Origin: an uncultured Ruminococcus sp.
GTDB lineage: Bacteria > Bacillota > Clostridia > Lachnospirales > Lachnospiraceae
NCBI GenBank assembly: GCA_900555215.1
Contig: USKR01000033.1
Coordinates: forward strand, 1-8,866
Length of the DNA: 8,866 bases
Direction: 5' to 3'
The notes under the pieces were generated by a model. That model saw only the letters and a list, made by a program, of their open reading frames with translations, did no database searches and was not told the DNA's origin. The position numbers and the translations under genes were made by a program. Positions 1-8,074 of this stretch are shown here, piece after piece; position 1 is the stretch's first letter, and the number at the start of each line of letters is the position of its first letter.

Positions 1-18
1 CACAGGGTTCATACTCCC

Positions 19-60
19 CGGAGGGGTCTGACCCCTCCGAAAAGGGGTCTGACCCCTTTT
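19..60. repeat. Two abutting perfect 21-nt palindromes sharing a GGGGTCTGACCCC core
   Basis: Positions 19-39 read CGGAGGGGTC-T-GACCCCTCCG and positions 40-60 read AAAAGGGGTC-T-GACCCCTTTT. Each has perfect 10-base arms around a single central T, and the two units touch with no spacer. They share the 13-base core and differ only in the outer arm bases, each arm having its matching compensatory partner. The unit lies just beyond the terminator of the minus-strand operon. Short palindromes with a GGGGTC(A/T)GACCCC core are, from memory, dispersed in many bacterial genomes as REP-like repeats; membership of such a family is inference. The bases 1-18 before it show nothing I can name. Confidence 0.8.
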
Positions 61-86
61 ACTCATATTGTTCGAATTGTACACAC

Positions 87-118
87 AAAAAAGGATGCGC
101 TTCTTCGCACACCCTTTT
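87..118 (-). terminator. Factor-independent terminator of the valS-to-TPR operon
   Basis: On the minus strand a run of A and G (AAAAGGG) leads into TGCG, a six-base AAGAAG loop and CGCA, followed by T, CC and TTTTTT. The stem is four GC-rich pairs at the loop, a G-U pair with one bulged T, then GG/CC, G-U and an A/U-rich base. It begins 44 bases after the TPR stop codon, where an operon terminator is expected. The plus strand also ends in a T-rich run, so it may act in both directions. Confidence 0.8.
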
Positions 119-161
119 CTTTCGTAATCTTCTGTCAATTTTCTTTTTTATTTCTGATACG

Positions 162-1481
162 TCACTGTGCCGCCTGATTGACCTCATCCAGATTAGCCTG
201 TGCCTCTGCGGCGTAATCAGAGTCCGCATAGCCTTCCACAACTCTCTGATAATATGTCGCTGCATTAGCATTATCCCCGCTTCCCTGGTATGCCTGTGCC
301 AGGTTAAATAAAGCCTGTCCGCTGTTATACCCTTCGTCCATCCGCACGACCTTAGACAATGCGTCCACTGCTCCCTGATAGTCGCCCGCACTCAGAGCCT
401 CGCTCCCCGCGGCAAAATAAGTATCACATGCTCCCGGATAGACTGATGCGGTCAATTCGTCATAAACTGCCTGTGCATTTGCCCCGAGAGAATCCCTGTT
501 TACATTGATCAGAGAATCCGCAATAGTGTCATCCCCATACTCCTGTGAATCATACTGGTCCTGCGCTGTCATAAGATACTCATAGCTGTCCCGGGTAGTC
601 TGAGCCTGCTGTGCGGCATCTTCCGCGTTCTCCCCGGAAGCCCGGTAATTATCCAGAGTCCTCGTCTGCGCGCTGACCTGAGCTTCCAGCGACTTGATCT
701 CCTCGCTGTATTCCCTCATCTGTTCATTCATCCGGTCAGCCCTGGATTGTCCCACGGCCGGAGCGACAAGGAACCAGATGACCGCCGCGCCGATAGCGGC
801 TCCGATAAAAATGTTCGCCACCGCAAGCTGTCCTGCCATCGCTTTGAAGCGGGAATGCCTGGGCTGTATAATGGTCTCATTGCCCAGATTGTATTCGACC
901 GCATCGTCCTTTTTCTTCTCTCTCCTGCGCCTGCCTTTCTGCTGTACCAGCTCGTGCATGTAGCGCAGTGTGATATCATTTGTCGCATCCAGTTTTCTCG
1001 CTGTCCGAAGCACCTGTCTTGCATGCGGGTACTGCTCCGTATGCAGGTAGATCAGCGCCAGGAGCTGATACGCCTTCAGAAAAGACGGATGGGCGGATAT
1101 AACCTGCTTGAGCTGGATGACCGCCAGGTCTTCCCCGTTCTGCTGGCAGTATGCCAGGCACTGGTTATATTTTCTGATCGCAAGGTTGATCGTCTCAAGC
1201 TCCTTTGCAGAAGCCTGTACATTTTTGATATAATAATCCGCGATATTATCCCTTGCTTTTAAATTCTTACTGATGATCCATTCCACAAGAGCTTCCGGGA
1301 CCTCCCCGATCCCGTAGTAGACAAGCCCCAGAAGATTTCTCGACGCAATATTCTCTCTGTTAAACTGCAGGCTGCGGCGAAGCGACGCGATCGCCCCCGA
1401 CATATCGCGCATCTGCGCCTTCCGCAGTCCATCGTTATACCAATAGTTTGAATGGTATACGATCTTCTTCATGTAATCCAT
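162..1481 (-). CDS. Single-pass membrane protein with TPR domains on both sides of the membrane
   Basis: This 439-residue protein has no recognised named orthologue. Residues about 11-180 form helical TPR-like repeats, for example around 46-70 and 134-166. A basic patch (RRRREKKK, 184-191) precedes one membrane segment at about 219-241, and a probable coiled coil covers about 246-282. A second set of TPR repeats covers about 350-435, with clear motifs near 353-380 and 388-415. By the positive-inside rule the N-terminal half is cytoplasmic and the C-terminal half outside. The outer 195 residues contain only two lysines and are rich in Ala, Gln, Asp and Glu, in contrast to the basic N-terminal half. 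TPRs usually bind proteins, so a scaffold or envelope-assembly role is plausible but unproven. ATG at 1481 is preferred because GGGG lies 6 bases upstream; an in-frame ATG three codons in is an alternative. It is the last gene of the operon. Confidence 0.9.
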   Translation of the reverse strand: MDYMKKIVYHSNYWYNDGLRKAQMRDMSGAIASLRRSLQFNRENIASRNLLGLVYYGIGEVPEALVEWIISKNLKARDNIADYYIKNVQASAKELETINLAIRKYNQCLAYCQQNGEDLAVIQLKQVISAHPSFLKAYQLLALIYLHTEQYPHARQVLRTARKLDATNDITLRYMHELVQQKGRRRREKKKDDAVEYNLGNETIIQPRHSRFKAMAGQLAVANIFIGAAIGAAVIWFLVAPAVGQSRADRMNEQMREYSEEIKSLEAQVSAQTRTLDNYRASGENAEDAAQQAQTTRDSYEYLMTAQDQYDSQEYGDDTIADSLINVNRDSLGANAQAVYDELTASVYPGACDTYFAAGSEALSAGDYQGAVDALSKVVRMDEGYNSGQALFNLAQAYQGSGDNANAATYYQRVVEGYADSDYAAEAQANLDEVNQAAQ

Positions 1482-1500
1482 TTATATCCCCGCTATCTTT

Positions 1501-1545
1501 CTGAACTGTTACCGCAAGGCAGATCCCAGTAACCTGCCGCGTTCA
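1501..1545. repeat. Short nested inverted repeat carrying the CTGAACTGTTAC 12-mer
   Basis: The 69-bp gap between the 44-residue gene and the TPR gene starts near its TPR-proximal end with CTGAACTGTTAC (1501-1512). This is identical to 12 bases of the terminal arms of the 114-bp element near 8542-8655. Nested complementary pairs are visible: TGAAC (1502-1506) with GTTCA (1541-1545), GTTAC (1508-1512) with GTAAC (1529-1533), and GGCAG (1518-1522) with CTGCC (1534-1538). GTTAC/GTAAC and GGCAG/CTGCC cross each other and so are alternatives. It may be a short or decayed relative of the larger element. In the mRNA it would sit just upstream of the TPR ribosome binding site. Confidence 0.5.
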
Positions 1546-1550
1546 TGTGT

Positions 1551-1685
1551 CTATTTCTTCTGATCCATTATCTGCTTCAAAAGGTCTGTCACATCCGACA
1601 GATCTTCCTGATAGACCGCATCCTCGATCTCTTCGACCTCAAGGCTCGGCTTGAACTTTTTTAATTCTTCTTCAAAATCCAGCAT
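1551..1685 (-). CDS. Acidic 44-residue protein of unknown function
   Basis: This is a complete small reading frame of 44 codons plus TAG. The protein begins MLDFEEELKKFKPSLEVEE and ends in DQKK. About 14 Asp/Glu against 6 Lys make it strongly acidic; there is no cysteine, signal peptide or membrane segment, and it looks mainly helical. Its ATG follows the folC TAA directly (TAAATG). A strong ribosome binding site, AGGAGGAG, is formed by the last codons of folC, about 6 bases before the start, so translation is likely coupled to folC. I do not recognise a family. Its place between folC and the TPR gene suggests a small partner of one of those proteins, but that is inference from position only. 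Confidence 0.8.
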   Translation of the reverse strand: MLDFEEELKKFKPSLEVEEIEDAVYQEDLSDVTDLLKQIMDQKK

Positions 1686-2969
1686 TTATATCTCCTCCTG
1701 AACCAATCCCTTTATCATCCCTGCCAGATAGAGAGAACCGAGACAGTAAATCCTACGCCCGTTCTGTATGCTCAGCACATACTCGATCGCTTCTTTCACT
1801 GACTCTTTCACTATGACCGGCTGCTCTGTATATTTCCTGAAAATGTCTGACAGACTCTGCGCTGCCGCCCCCCGGCTGTCGTCAATATGGGTGATCACAT
1901 AAAGCGCTGCCACCCTGCTCCTGCAGAGACATTCAGCCATCTTCTCGTAATCTTTATCCTGTACGGCGGAAAACAGTATAATATTTTCCCTTCCGTCTTC
2001 GGGCACACTCTCTGCAAACGCCTCCACAGCGCTGATATTATGTGCCCCGTCCACATATACATCCGGCAGGATTTCTTCCATCCGTCCCGCCCATTTCAGG
2101 TCTGCCAGGACTGCTCTCCAGCGCTCCGGATGCCCGTTTTCCCCGAAAAGATACCTCATCACTTCCAGCGCCAGCATGGCGTTGCCGGGCTGATAGATGC
2201 CGGTATTGTTCAATTTCCACGTGGTATTACCATAATAAGCACTGGAACAGGAAAATGCAATATGTTTGTCCCGGATTCCCAGGATTTCGTACGCATCTTT
2301 CCCGATTTTTTTACAGAAACTCCCTCTTTCCTTCGCTGTCCGGGCGATCACGCTGTCGCTTTCCTCCGTGGTCTGCGCATAAAATACAGGGATGCCCGGA
2401 CGGATGATCCCCGCCTTTTCCCCGGCAATCTCACCCAGTGTACCGCCCAGATATTCCATATGGTCAAGCCCGATGGACGTGATCACGCACACCGCAGGAT
2501 TTTCCACTGCGCTGGTAGCATCGAGCCTGCCTCCCAGCCCGGTCTCCAGGACCGCGTACTCCGCTCCCGCCTCCTCAAAAGCCAGGACGGCCATGCCGAA
2601 CAGAAATTCAAAAAAAGTGGGATGGGCAAGCCCGTCTCTCTCCATACAATGTACTGCCTTAAGAGTCTCTTCAAACACGGCGCAGAATTGTGCGTCACTG
2701 ATCTGTTCTCCGCCTGTCACGATTCGCTCGTTCATCTTCACCAGATGGGGAGATGTAAAAAGCCCCGTCCGTTTTCCCTCCGAACGGAGCATTCCGTCAA
2801 GATATGCACACACAGAACCTTTCCCATTCGTCCCCGCAACATGGAGCACCTTCATATGCTCCTGCGGATCTCCAAGATATCTGAGAAAAGCTCTGGTGTG
2901 TTCTCTGTCATTTTTTTTTGTAAACTTCGGGATCTCCAGTATATAATTTACTGCCTCTTGATACGTCAT
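1686..2969 (-). CDS. folC: Folylpolyglutamate synthase / dihydrofolate synthase
   Basis: FolC is a cytoplasmic Mur-ligase-fold enzyme that uses ATP to add glutamate to folates, and in many bacteria also to dihydropteroate. The 427 residues match the family's usual length. Visible family motifs are the P-loop GTNGKGS (46-52), TSPHL (72-76), LETGLGGRLDATS (141-153), the SIGLDHMEYLG block (165-175), EKAGIIRPG (184-192, containing the lysine corresponding to the modified active-site lysine), WAGRMEE (293-299), DGAHN (307-311) and the C-terminal GSLYLAG (411-417). Whether it has both activities cannot be read from sequence alone. The ATG overlaps the upstream stop as ATGA, with AAGGAAG as ribosome binding site, indicating translational coupling to the LTA-synthase-family gene. 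Its final codons hold the ribosome binding site of the next gene. No key residue appears to be missing. Confidence 0.96.
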   Translation of the reverse strand: MTYQEAVNYILEIPKFTKKNDREHTRAFLRYLGDPQEHMKVLHVAGTNGKGSVCAYLDGMLRSEGKRTGLFTSPHLVKMNERIVTGGEQISDAQFCAVFEETLKAVHCMERDGLAHPTFFEFLFGMAVLAFEEAGAEYAVLETGLGGRLDATSAVENPAVCVITSIGLDHMEYLGGTLGEIAGEKAGIIRPGIPVFYAQTTEESDSVIARTAKERGSFCKKIGKDAYEILGIRDKHIAFSCSSAYYGNTTWKLNNTGIYQPGNAMLALEVMRYLFGENGHPERWRAVLADLKWAGRMEEILPDVYVDGAHNISAVEAFAESVPEDGRENIILFSAVQDKDYEKMAECLCRSRVAALYVITHIDDSRGAAAQSLSDIFRKYTEQPVIVKESVKEAIEYVLSIQNGRRIYCLGSLYLAGMIKGLVQEEI

Positions 2970-5185
2970 TCTTCCTTTTCTTCTTCCTGTGCCACAAAAG
3001 CCTGGCGTCCGTTCTCCGGAGCATTTTCGTCTGCCGGCACCTCGGTCAGGATACCTCCGCTGTATTCATATGTCTTTGAAGTCCTGAATATCGTATTGCT
3101 GGAGCCGACCTGCGCGACCATGACCGTATCACCGTCGTTAAGCTGTGACTCCTTCAGATCCAGCCTCGTATTATTCAGGAACTTTGTTGTCTGTTTCTCC
3201 CCGTTTATATAAACCTTGCTCTGCTTAGTGAAATTATCGCCGTAAATGCTGAACGTCCCATCCCACTGTTTCACAACTTCCGAGATCACCGCATCTTTAA
3301 CGCCCATGACCATATGACCTTCCGTAACGGGAGCCCCGCTCTCTTTATAAACATACTGATCTCCGTACATGATATCATACTGAAGCAGTTCCAGATCTGC
3401 CAGGTAATTCTTTGTCTGGCAGCGCTGCTGATGATAATTAAACACAGTTCCCGAATGGATATCCAGACGGTCAAATACCTCTGCCATGATCTGATAAGCC
3501 GCGTAATTGCCGTCTTTCTTTTCAAGACCGATATTATCCCAGATCACATAATTTGTATTATACAGGTACTTGCTCTTTAAATCCTTCGCCTCCAGGTTCA
3601 TCGTCGGGAGATGGTCGCCGTAGAACACAAGCACAGTGGGCTCATTTCTCGCCTCCACGGCATCGATCAGCTCTTTTACAAATTTATCCGTCTCATGCAT
3701 CAGGTTTACATAGTACTCCCACGCATTGCGCTCACCCTCGTCTTCCACTCCGCTCACTACGATCTCCGGATTCTCCAGCACCTTCTCCGTGGGGTACTCT
3801 CCGTGTCCCTCCACGGTAATGGTAAAGACAAAATCCTGCCCTTCCGTAGTATCCATGGATTCCATGATATTCGGCACAAGGATATCATCCGTTGCCCAGC
3901 CTTTCGGCGTTGTCTGAAGTATATTCATGAATTCCTTGCTTGTGTAATGGTCAAAGCCCATATGGTTAAATACCTGCGCGCGGCTGTAAAAGTTACCGCC
4001 GTTATTATGGAGCGCTTCCGCGCCATAGCCCAGTGCAGTCAACGCGGATGCCGCGCTCTCCAGTGTCTTTGTCTTGCCATATGTCTTATATGGATATTCG
4101 CCCGGGCCAAAGAAACGCATGCTCATCCCTGTAAGTACCTCAAACTCTGTATTCGCAGTTCCCGCTCCCACAGACGGCACCTTAAAATACCCGGAGGAGT
4201 ACTCACTGAACAGCTTTCTCAGATTCGGGATCGGATCCTCGGAAAAGCGCAGCCATTCCACTTCCGTGGGATCAAAAAATGATTCCAGCTGCACGAACAT
4301 AATATTAGGCAGTTCCTCAGCCGAGCGTCCGGTCTCGCTCTTTGTCAGAGTTCCGTTATTGCTGATCTCATCCATGGTCTGTTCGCTGTATCCCGCCGGC
4401 TTATTGATCCCGGTATTGAACAGACTCGCTGAAAAGCAGTACGGAAATCCGTAATCTTCATACGCAAATGCGATATTCCCGAAGTAATTGGATATCACAC
4501 GTTTATCAATCGCCGCATTCGTCAGGACCAGACATGCCCCAAAAGAAACCGCCACGCCGCCAAGAGCAATGATCCTGTGCATTTTCCCCTGGAACTGTCC
4601 GCCTCTCCGCCACATGGAAACAACCCAGAAAACAAGAGCCACCACTCCAATGATGATCATAACAAGCTCAAAGGTATTAAAATAGTTTCCGGTCAGTTCT
4701 AAAGCATCCGAAAGCACCTTCAGATCCTGTGCGTTAAACGGGGTCACTCTCTTAGTCAGCAGATACCCGTTACAGATTCCCAGAAAAATCCAGAATACAC
4801 TGATCAGTATCCTTGCAAACACTCTGCGCCGCACCAGGTAAACAATAGAAAATGTGGCAAATATCATAAATGCATTGTAAAGAAATACAAGGGGCGTCCC
4901 CGTAAGATAGTCCCATGCCTCAAAAAATGAAAGTCTGGATATCACCTCGATCAGAAAATTGACCACGCAGGCAAGCAGGAACTGCAGCGGAAGGGACAGC
5001 CGGTTCATCCACTTATAGACAGGCTGCATCTTTTTCGCAAATCTGCTGTTGCGCCGCTGCTCCAGGATATGCTGCCTGCGCTCCTTCCTCTCCTTGAAGT
5101 GTCGTTTGATATCTTCCTTTTTCAAGTTTTTAAGCTTTGTAAAAAAGCCCTTAATATCTGGCTTTTTTATATGGATCCGTTTCAT
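2966..5185 (-). CDS. LTA synthase / phosphoglycerol transferase family membrane protein with C-terminal extension
   Basis: This is a 739-residue member of the LtaS/MdoB-like sulfatase-fold family. Such enzymes move glycerol-phosphate from phosphatidylglycerol onto envelope polymers outside the membrane. A long basic cytoplasmic N-terminus (1-60) precedes five membrane segments at about 64-84, 97-118, 122-143, 172-192 and 204-224. The outer catalytic domain covers about 290-600. The likely metal and nucleophile residues are E301 (LESFF), T343 (GAGTANTE), H461 (EGHGEY) and D524-H525 (YGDH), matching the LtaS layout. Residues about 630-708 form a beta-rich segment (FSIYGDNF, KVYINGEK) resembling an IPT/TIG-like domain, followed by an acidic tail ending EEEKEE. 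S. aureus-type LtaS is shorter and lacks this part. Polymer and acceptor cannot be told from sequence, so I give no gene symbol. The ATG is preceded by AAAGGAAAG, and the stop overlaps folC. Confidence 0.92.
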   Translation of the reverse strand: MKRIHIKKPDIKGFFTKLKNLKKEDIKRHFKERKERRQHILEQRRNSRFAKKMQPVYKWMNRLSLPLQFLLACVVNFLIEVISRLSFFEAWDYLTGTPLVFLYNAFMIFATFSIVYLVRRRVFARILISVFWIFLGICNGYLLTKRVTPFNAQDLKVLSDALELTGNYFNTFELVMIIIGVVALVFWVVSMWRRGGQFQGKMHRIIALGGVAVSFGACLVLTNAAIDKRVISNYFGNIAFAYEDYGFPYCFSASLFNTGINKPAGYSEQTMDEISNNGTLTKSETGRSAEELPNIMFVQLESFFDPTEVEWLRFSEDPIPNLRKLFSEYSSGYFKVPSVGAGTANTEFEVLTGMSMRFFGPGEYPYKTYGKTKTLESAASALTALGYGAEALHNNGGNFYSRAQVFNHMGFDHYTSKEFMNILQTTPKGWATDDILVPNIMESMDTTEGQDFVFTITVEGHGEYPTEKVLENPEIVVSGVEDEGERNAWEYYVNLMHETDKFVKELIDAVEARNEPTVLVFYGDHLPTMNLEAKDLKSKYLYNTNYVIWDNIGLEKKDGNYAAYQIMAEVFDRLDIHSGTVFNYHQQRCQTKNYLADLELLQYDIMYGDQYVYKESGAPVTEGHMVMGVKDAVISEVVKQWDGTFSIYGDNFTKQSKVYINGEKQTTKFLNNTRLDLKESQLNDGDTVMVAQVGSSNTIFRTSKTYEYSGGILTEVPADENAPENGRQAFVAQEEEKEE

Positions 5186-5216
5186 GTGCGGCTTCTTTCC
5201 TTTCTTGATACAGTGG

Positions 5217-5243
5217 AACCGGTCTGCCGTACACAGACCGGTT
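5217..5243. other. Perfect intercistronic hairpin between valS and the LTA-synthase-family gene
   Basis: AACCGGTCTG (5217-5226) and CAGACCGGTT (5234-5243) are exact complements around a seven-base loop. The hairpin lies in the 93-bp gap after the valS stop. Neither strand has a T run next to the stem, so it is not a standard terminator. It could stabilise or mark a processing point for the valS transcript, or reduce read-through; function is unknown. A weaker TGCATG/CATGCA pair (5259-5264 and 5271-5276) lies closer to the valS stop. Confidence 0.7.
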
Positions 5244-5278
5244 TATCCTATGCTCTGCTGCATGCCCTTCCATGCATT

Positions 5279-7927
5279 TTATCTGCCGAGCCCTGCCATA
5301 CGTTCTTTTACCTGATCGAGCATCTGGGTATATTTATCCAGCTTTGCCCTCTCCTCCTGGACCTTTGCCTCAGGCGCCTTGCTCACAAACTTCTCGTTTG
5401 CCAGCATACCCTGTGCTCTTTTAATCTCCTTGTTCAGTCTGTCTTCCTCTTTTTTCAGCCTCTCCATCTCCTGCTCAAAGTCCACCAGATCTTCCAGCGG
5501 CAGATAGACTACCATATCCGGCACAACGACAGATACCGCGTTGTCCGCAACGCCGTCCTTTGTCTTCTGGATCAGGACCTCTCCTGCCATCATCAGCGGC
5601 TGAGCAGATACTTTTACCGCCTCCATGCCTTGGCTGAGAGCCTCATCTTCGCAGACAATATATACTTTTGTCTTCCGGCTGTTCGGCACATCCATCTCAG
5701 AACGGATATTACGGATTCCTTTTACGACTGCCTTCACATGTTCCATCACGTTCTCATCTGCCGGGAAGCTCCACTCGTCCTTGTATTCCGGCCAGCGGGA
5801 CATCATCAGGGATTCCTCCTCCGGCACAAGAGCGCTGTAAATCTCCTCTGTGATAAACGGCATAAACGGATGCAGGAGCTTCAGCGCCTGTCCCAGTACG
5901 GTTTTCAGTACCCAGAGCACACAGTCTGCAGCGGTCCGATCCTCCTCCGCATGATAGATCCTGTATTTCGCGAGTTCAACATACCAGTCGCAGAACTCGT
6001 CCCAGATGAAGTCATAAACCTTCTGCACGGCAATGCCCAGCTCAAACTTGTCCATGTTTTCCGTAACGTCTTTTGCAAGGGTGTTGACCCGTGATAAGAT
6101 CCAGCGGTCCGCCGGCGTCAGCAGCGTGCTGTCAGGCTTCTCCACTACATTTTCGTTCATATTCATAAGGATAAAACGTGACGCGTTCCATACCTTATTT
6201 GCAAAATTACGGCTTGCCTCCACACGTTCATTGTAAAAACGCATGTCATTACCCGGCGCATTTCCCGTAACAAGCGTCAGCCTCAGGGCGTCTGCTCCAT
6301 ACTTGTCAATGATCTCAAGCGGATCGATCCCGTTTCCTAAAGATTTACTCATCTTCCGCCCCTGGGAATCTCTCACCAGACCGTGGATGAGCACTGTGTG
6401 GAAGGGTGATTTTCCTGTATGCTCATATCCGGAAAATACCATACGGATGACCCAGAAGAAAATAATGTCATACCCGGTCACCAGCACGTCCGTGGGATAG
6501 AAGTAGTCCAGATCTTCCGTCTGCTCCGGCCATCCCAGTGTAGAGAACGGCCACAGTGCGGACGAGAACCATGTATCCAGGGTATCCTCATCCTGAGTGA
6601 AATGTGTACATCCGCAGTGCGGGCATTTCTCCGGCGCATGCCTGTCAACGACGAATTCTCCGCATTCGTCGCAGTAATATGCAGGGATGCGGTGTCCCCA
6701 CCAGATCTGGCGCGAGATACACCAGTCCTTGATATTCTCCAGCCAGTGCAGATAGATCTTGTCGAAGCGCTCCGGCACGAATTTCAGTTCTCCGGTCTTC
6801 AGCGCGTTGATCGCAGGTTTTGCCAGCTCCTCCATTTTTACGAACCACTGTTGTTTGATGAGCGGCTCCACCGTCGTGCCGCAGCGGTCATGGGTTCCAA
6901 CGGCATGTGTGTGCGGAACGACTTTTACAAGGTATCCCTGCTCGTCCAGTTCCTGGACGATCGCTTTTCTCGCCTCATAGCGGTCCATGCCCGCATATTT
7001 CCCGCCATTCTCATTAATGGTAGCGTCATCGTTCATGATGTTGATCTCCGGAAGATTATGACGCTTGCCAACTTCGAAGTCATTCGGGTCATGTGCAGGT
7101 GTAATCTTCACTGCTCCTGTACCGAATTCTTTATCCACATAGTAGTCTGCCACGATCGGGATCTCCCGTCCCACCAGCGGCAGGATTACTTTCTTCCCTA
7201 CAATATCCTGATATCTCTCGTCATCCGGGTGCACCGCGATAGCCGTATCCCCGAGCATAGTCTCCGGACGTGTGGTCGCGATCTCAAGGAAACGGTCTGT
7301 CCCTGCGATCGGATACTTAATATGCCAGAAATGACCTTCCTGCTCCTCATGCTCTACTTCTGCGTCAGAAAGTGAAGTGTTACATTTCGGGCACCAGTTG
7401 ATGATCCTGGATCCCTTGTAAATGTATCCCTTCTTATATAGATTGATAAATACTTCCTCCACGGCTTTTGAACAGCCCTCGTCCATAGTAAAACGTTCTC
7501 TGTCCCAGTCACAGGAGATACCCAGCTTTTTGAGCTGGTTCTCGATCGTACCCGCGTACTCTTCCTTCCACTGCCATGTTCTTTTCAGGAAACCTTCACG
7601 CCCTAACTCCTTCTTGTCAATGCCCTCTTCTTTGAGCTGGTTGGTCACCTTCACCTCTGTAGAGATCGCAGCGTGGTCTGTCCCCGGAATCCACAGGGCA
7701 TTATACCCTTCCATCCTCTTGTAACGGATCAGGATATCCTGGAGCGTATTGTCCAGAGCATGTCCCATATGCAGCTTTCCCGTAATATTCGGAGGCGGCA
7801 TCACTGTTGTAAAGGGCTTCCTGCTCCTGTCCGCCTCGGCGTGAAAATATTTGTTCTCACACCATTTCTCATACAGCTTTTCTTCGATCGCTTTCGGATC
7901 ATATGTCTTTGCCAGTTCTTTTCCCAT
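5279..7927 (-). CDS. valS: Valine--tRNA ligase
   Basis: ValS is the cytoplasmic class Ia synthetase that attaches valine to tRNA-Val and edits mischarged threonine. The 882 residues match bacterial ValS. In order: the [15 protein letters not shown] signature (44-58; HMGH at 53-56), a first WCPKCN cysteine pair (178-183), the editing domain with [11 protein letters not shown] (217-227) and AHDPNDFE (278-285), [15 protein letters not shown] (401-415), a second cysteine cluster (CDEC 419-422 and CPHC 435-438), KMSKS (525-529), the anticodon-binding domain (about 605-760) and the C-terminal arginine/lysine-rich coiled coil (about 815-880). The PPPNITG form with the ValS-type coiled coil separates it from IleS and LeuS. 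AAGGAGAGG (7935-7943) is the ribosome binding site and supports the ATG at 7927. It is the first gene of the operon and lies directly behind a valine-type T-box leader, which strengthens the identification. Confidence 0.98.
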   Translation of the reverse strand: MGKELAKTYDPKAIEEKLYEKWCENKYFHAEADRSRKPFTTVMPPPNITGKLHMGHALDNTLQDILIRYKRMEGYNALWIPGTDHAAISTEVKVTNQLKEEGIDKKELGREGFLKRTWQWKEEYAGTIENQLKKLGISCDWDRERFTMDEGCSKAVEEVFINLYKKGYIYKGSRIINWCPKCNTSLSDAEVEHEEQEGHFWHIKYPIAGTDRFLEIATTRPETMLGDTAIAVHPDDERYQDIVGKKVILPLVGREIPIVADYYVDKEFGTGAVKITPAHDPNDFEVGKRHNLPEINIMNDDATINENGGKYAGMDRYEARKAIVQELDEQGYLVKVVPHTHAVGTHDRCGTTVEPLIKQQWFVKMEELAKPAINALKTGELKFVPERFDKIYLHWLENIKDWCISRQIWWGHRIPAYYCDECGEFVVDRHAPEKCPHCGCTHFTQDEDTLDTWFSSALWPFSTLGWPEQTEDLDYFYPTDVLVTGYDIIFFWVIRMVFSGYEHTGKSPFHTVLIHGLVRDSQGRKMSKSLGNGIDPLEIIDKYGADALRLTLVTGNAPGNDMRFYNERVEASRNFANKVWNASRFILMNMNENVVEKPDSTLLTPADRWILSRVNTLAKDVTENMDKFELGIAVQKVYDFIWDEFCDWYVELAKYRIYHAEEDRTAADCVLWVLKTVLGQALKLLHPFMPFITEEIYSALVPEEESLMMSRWPEYKDEWSFPADENVMEHVKAVVKGIRNIRSEMDVPNSRKTKVYIVCEDEALSQGMEAVKVSAQPLMMAGEVLIQKTKDGVADNAVSVVVPDMVVYLPLEDLVDFEQEMERLKKEEDRLNKEIKRAQGMLANEKFVSKAPEAKVQEERAKLDKYTQMLDQVKERMAGLGR

Positions 7928-8040
7928 AGTCGTTCCTCTCCTTGCTCTCCCTCATAATTTTTACATGTCAGTCTGTTCATATACAGTCCGCGCCAGAAGT
8001 ATTTAATGGCGGGGCATGTTCACGGAATTTTCACACTTAC

Positions 8041-8074
8041 ATAAAGAAACGCCCTTTACACAATGTAAAGGGCG
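8041..8074 (-). terminator. Regulated terminator of the valS T-box
   Basis: On the minus strand CGCCCTTTACA and TGTAAAGGGCG are perfect 11-base arms around a three-base loop, followed by TTTCTTTAT. The 5' arm is shared with the antiterminator, so the two structures exclude each other. The 113 bases from here to the valS ATG hold only the ribosome binding site. Confidence 0.93.

Noticed and set aside
19..60. Possible start of a CRISPR array
   Set aside because: There are only two units, they are not identical, and no spacer separates them; no cas gene is present.
1887..3212. Long plus-strand open frame (441 codons) opposite folC and the 3' end of the LTA-synthase-family gene
   Set aside because: It is antisense to two genes with clear family motifs, lacks a convincing ribosome binding site or recognisable domain, and is rich in Cys, His, Pro and Ser as antisense frames often are.
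5069..6094. Plus-strand open frame (341 codons) opposite the valS 3' part and the 5' end of the LTA-synthase-family gene
   Set aside because: It is the complement of valS coding sequence, with no family motif and composition typical of a shadow frame.
6419..7375. Plus-strand open frame (318 codons) inside valS
   Set aside because: It lies wholly opposite the valS catalytic and editing domains and has no motif or start signal of its own.
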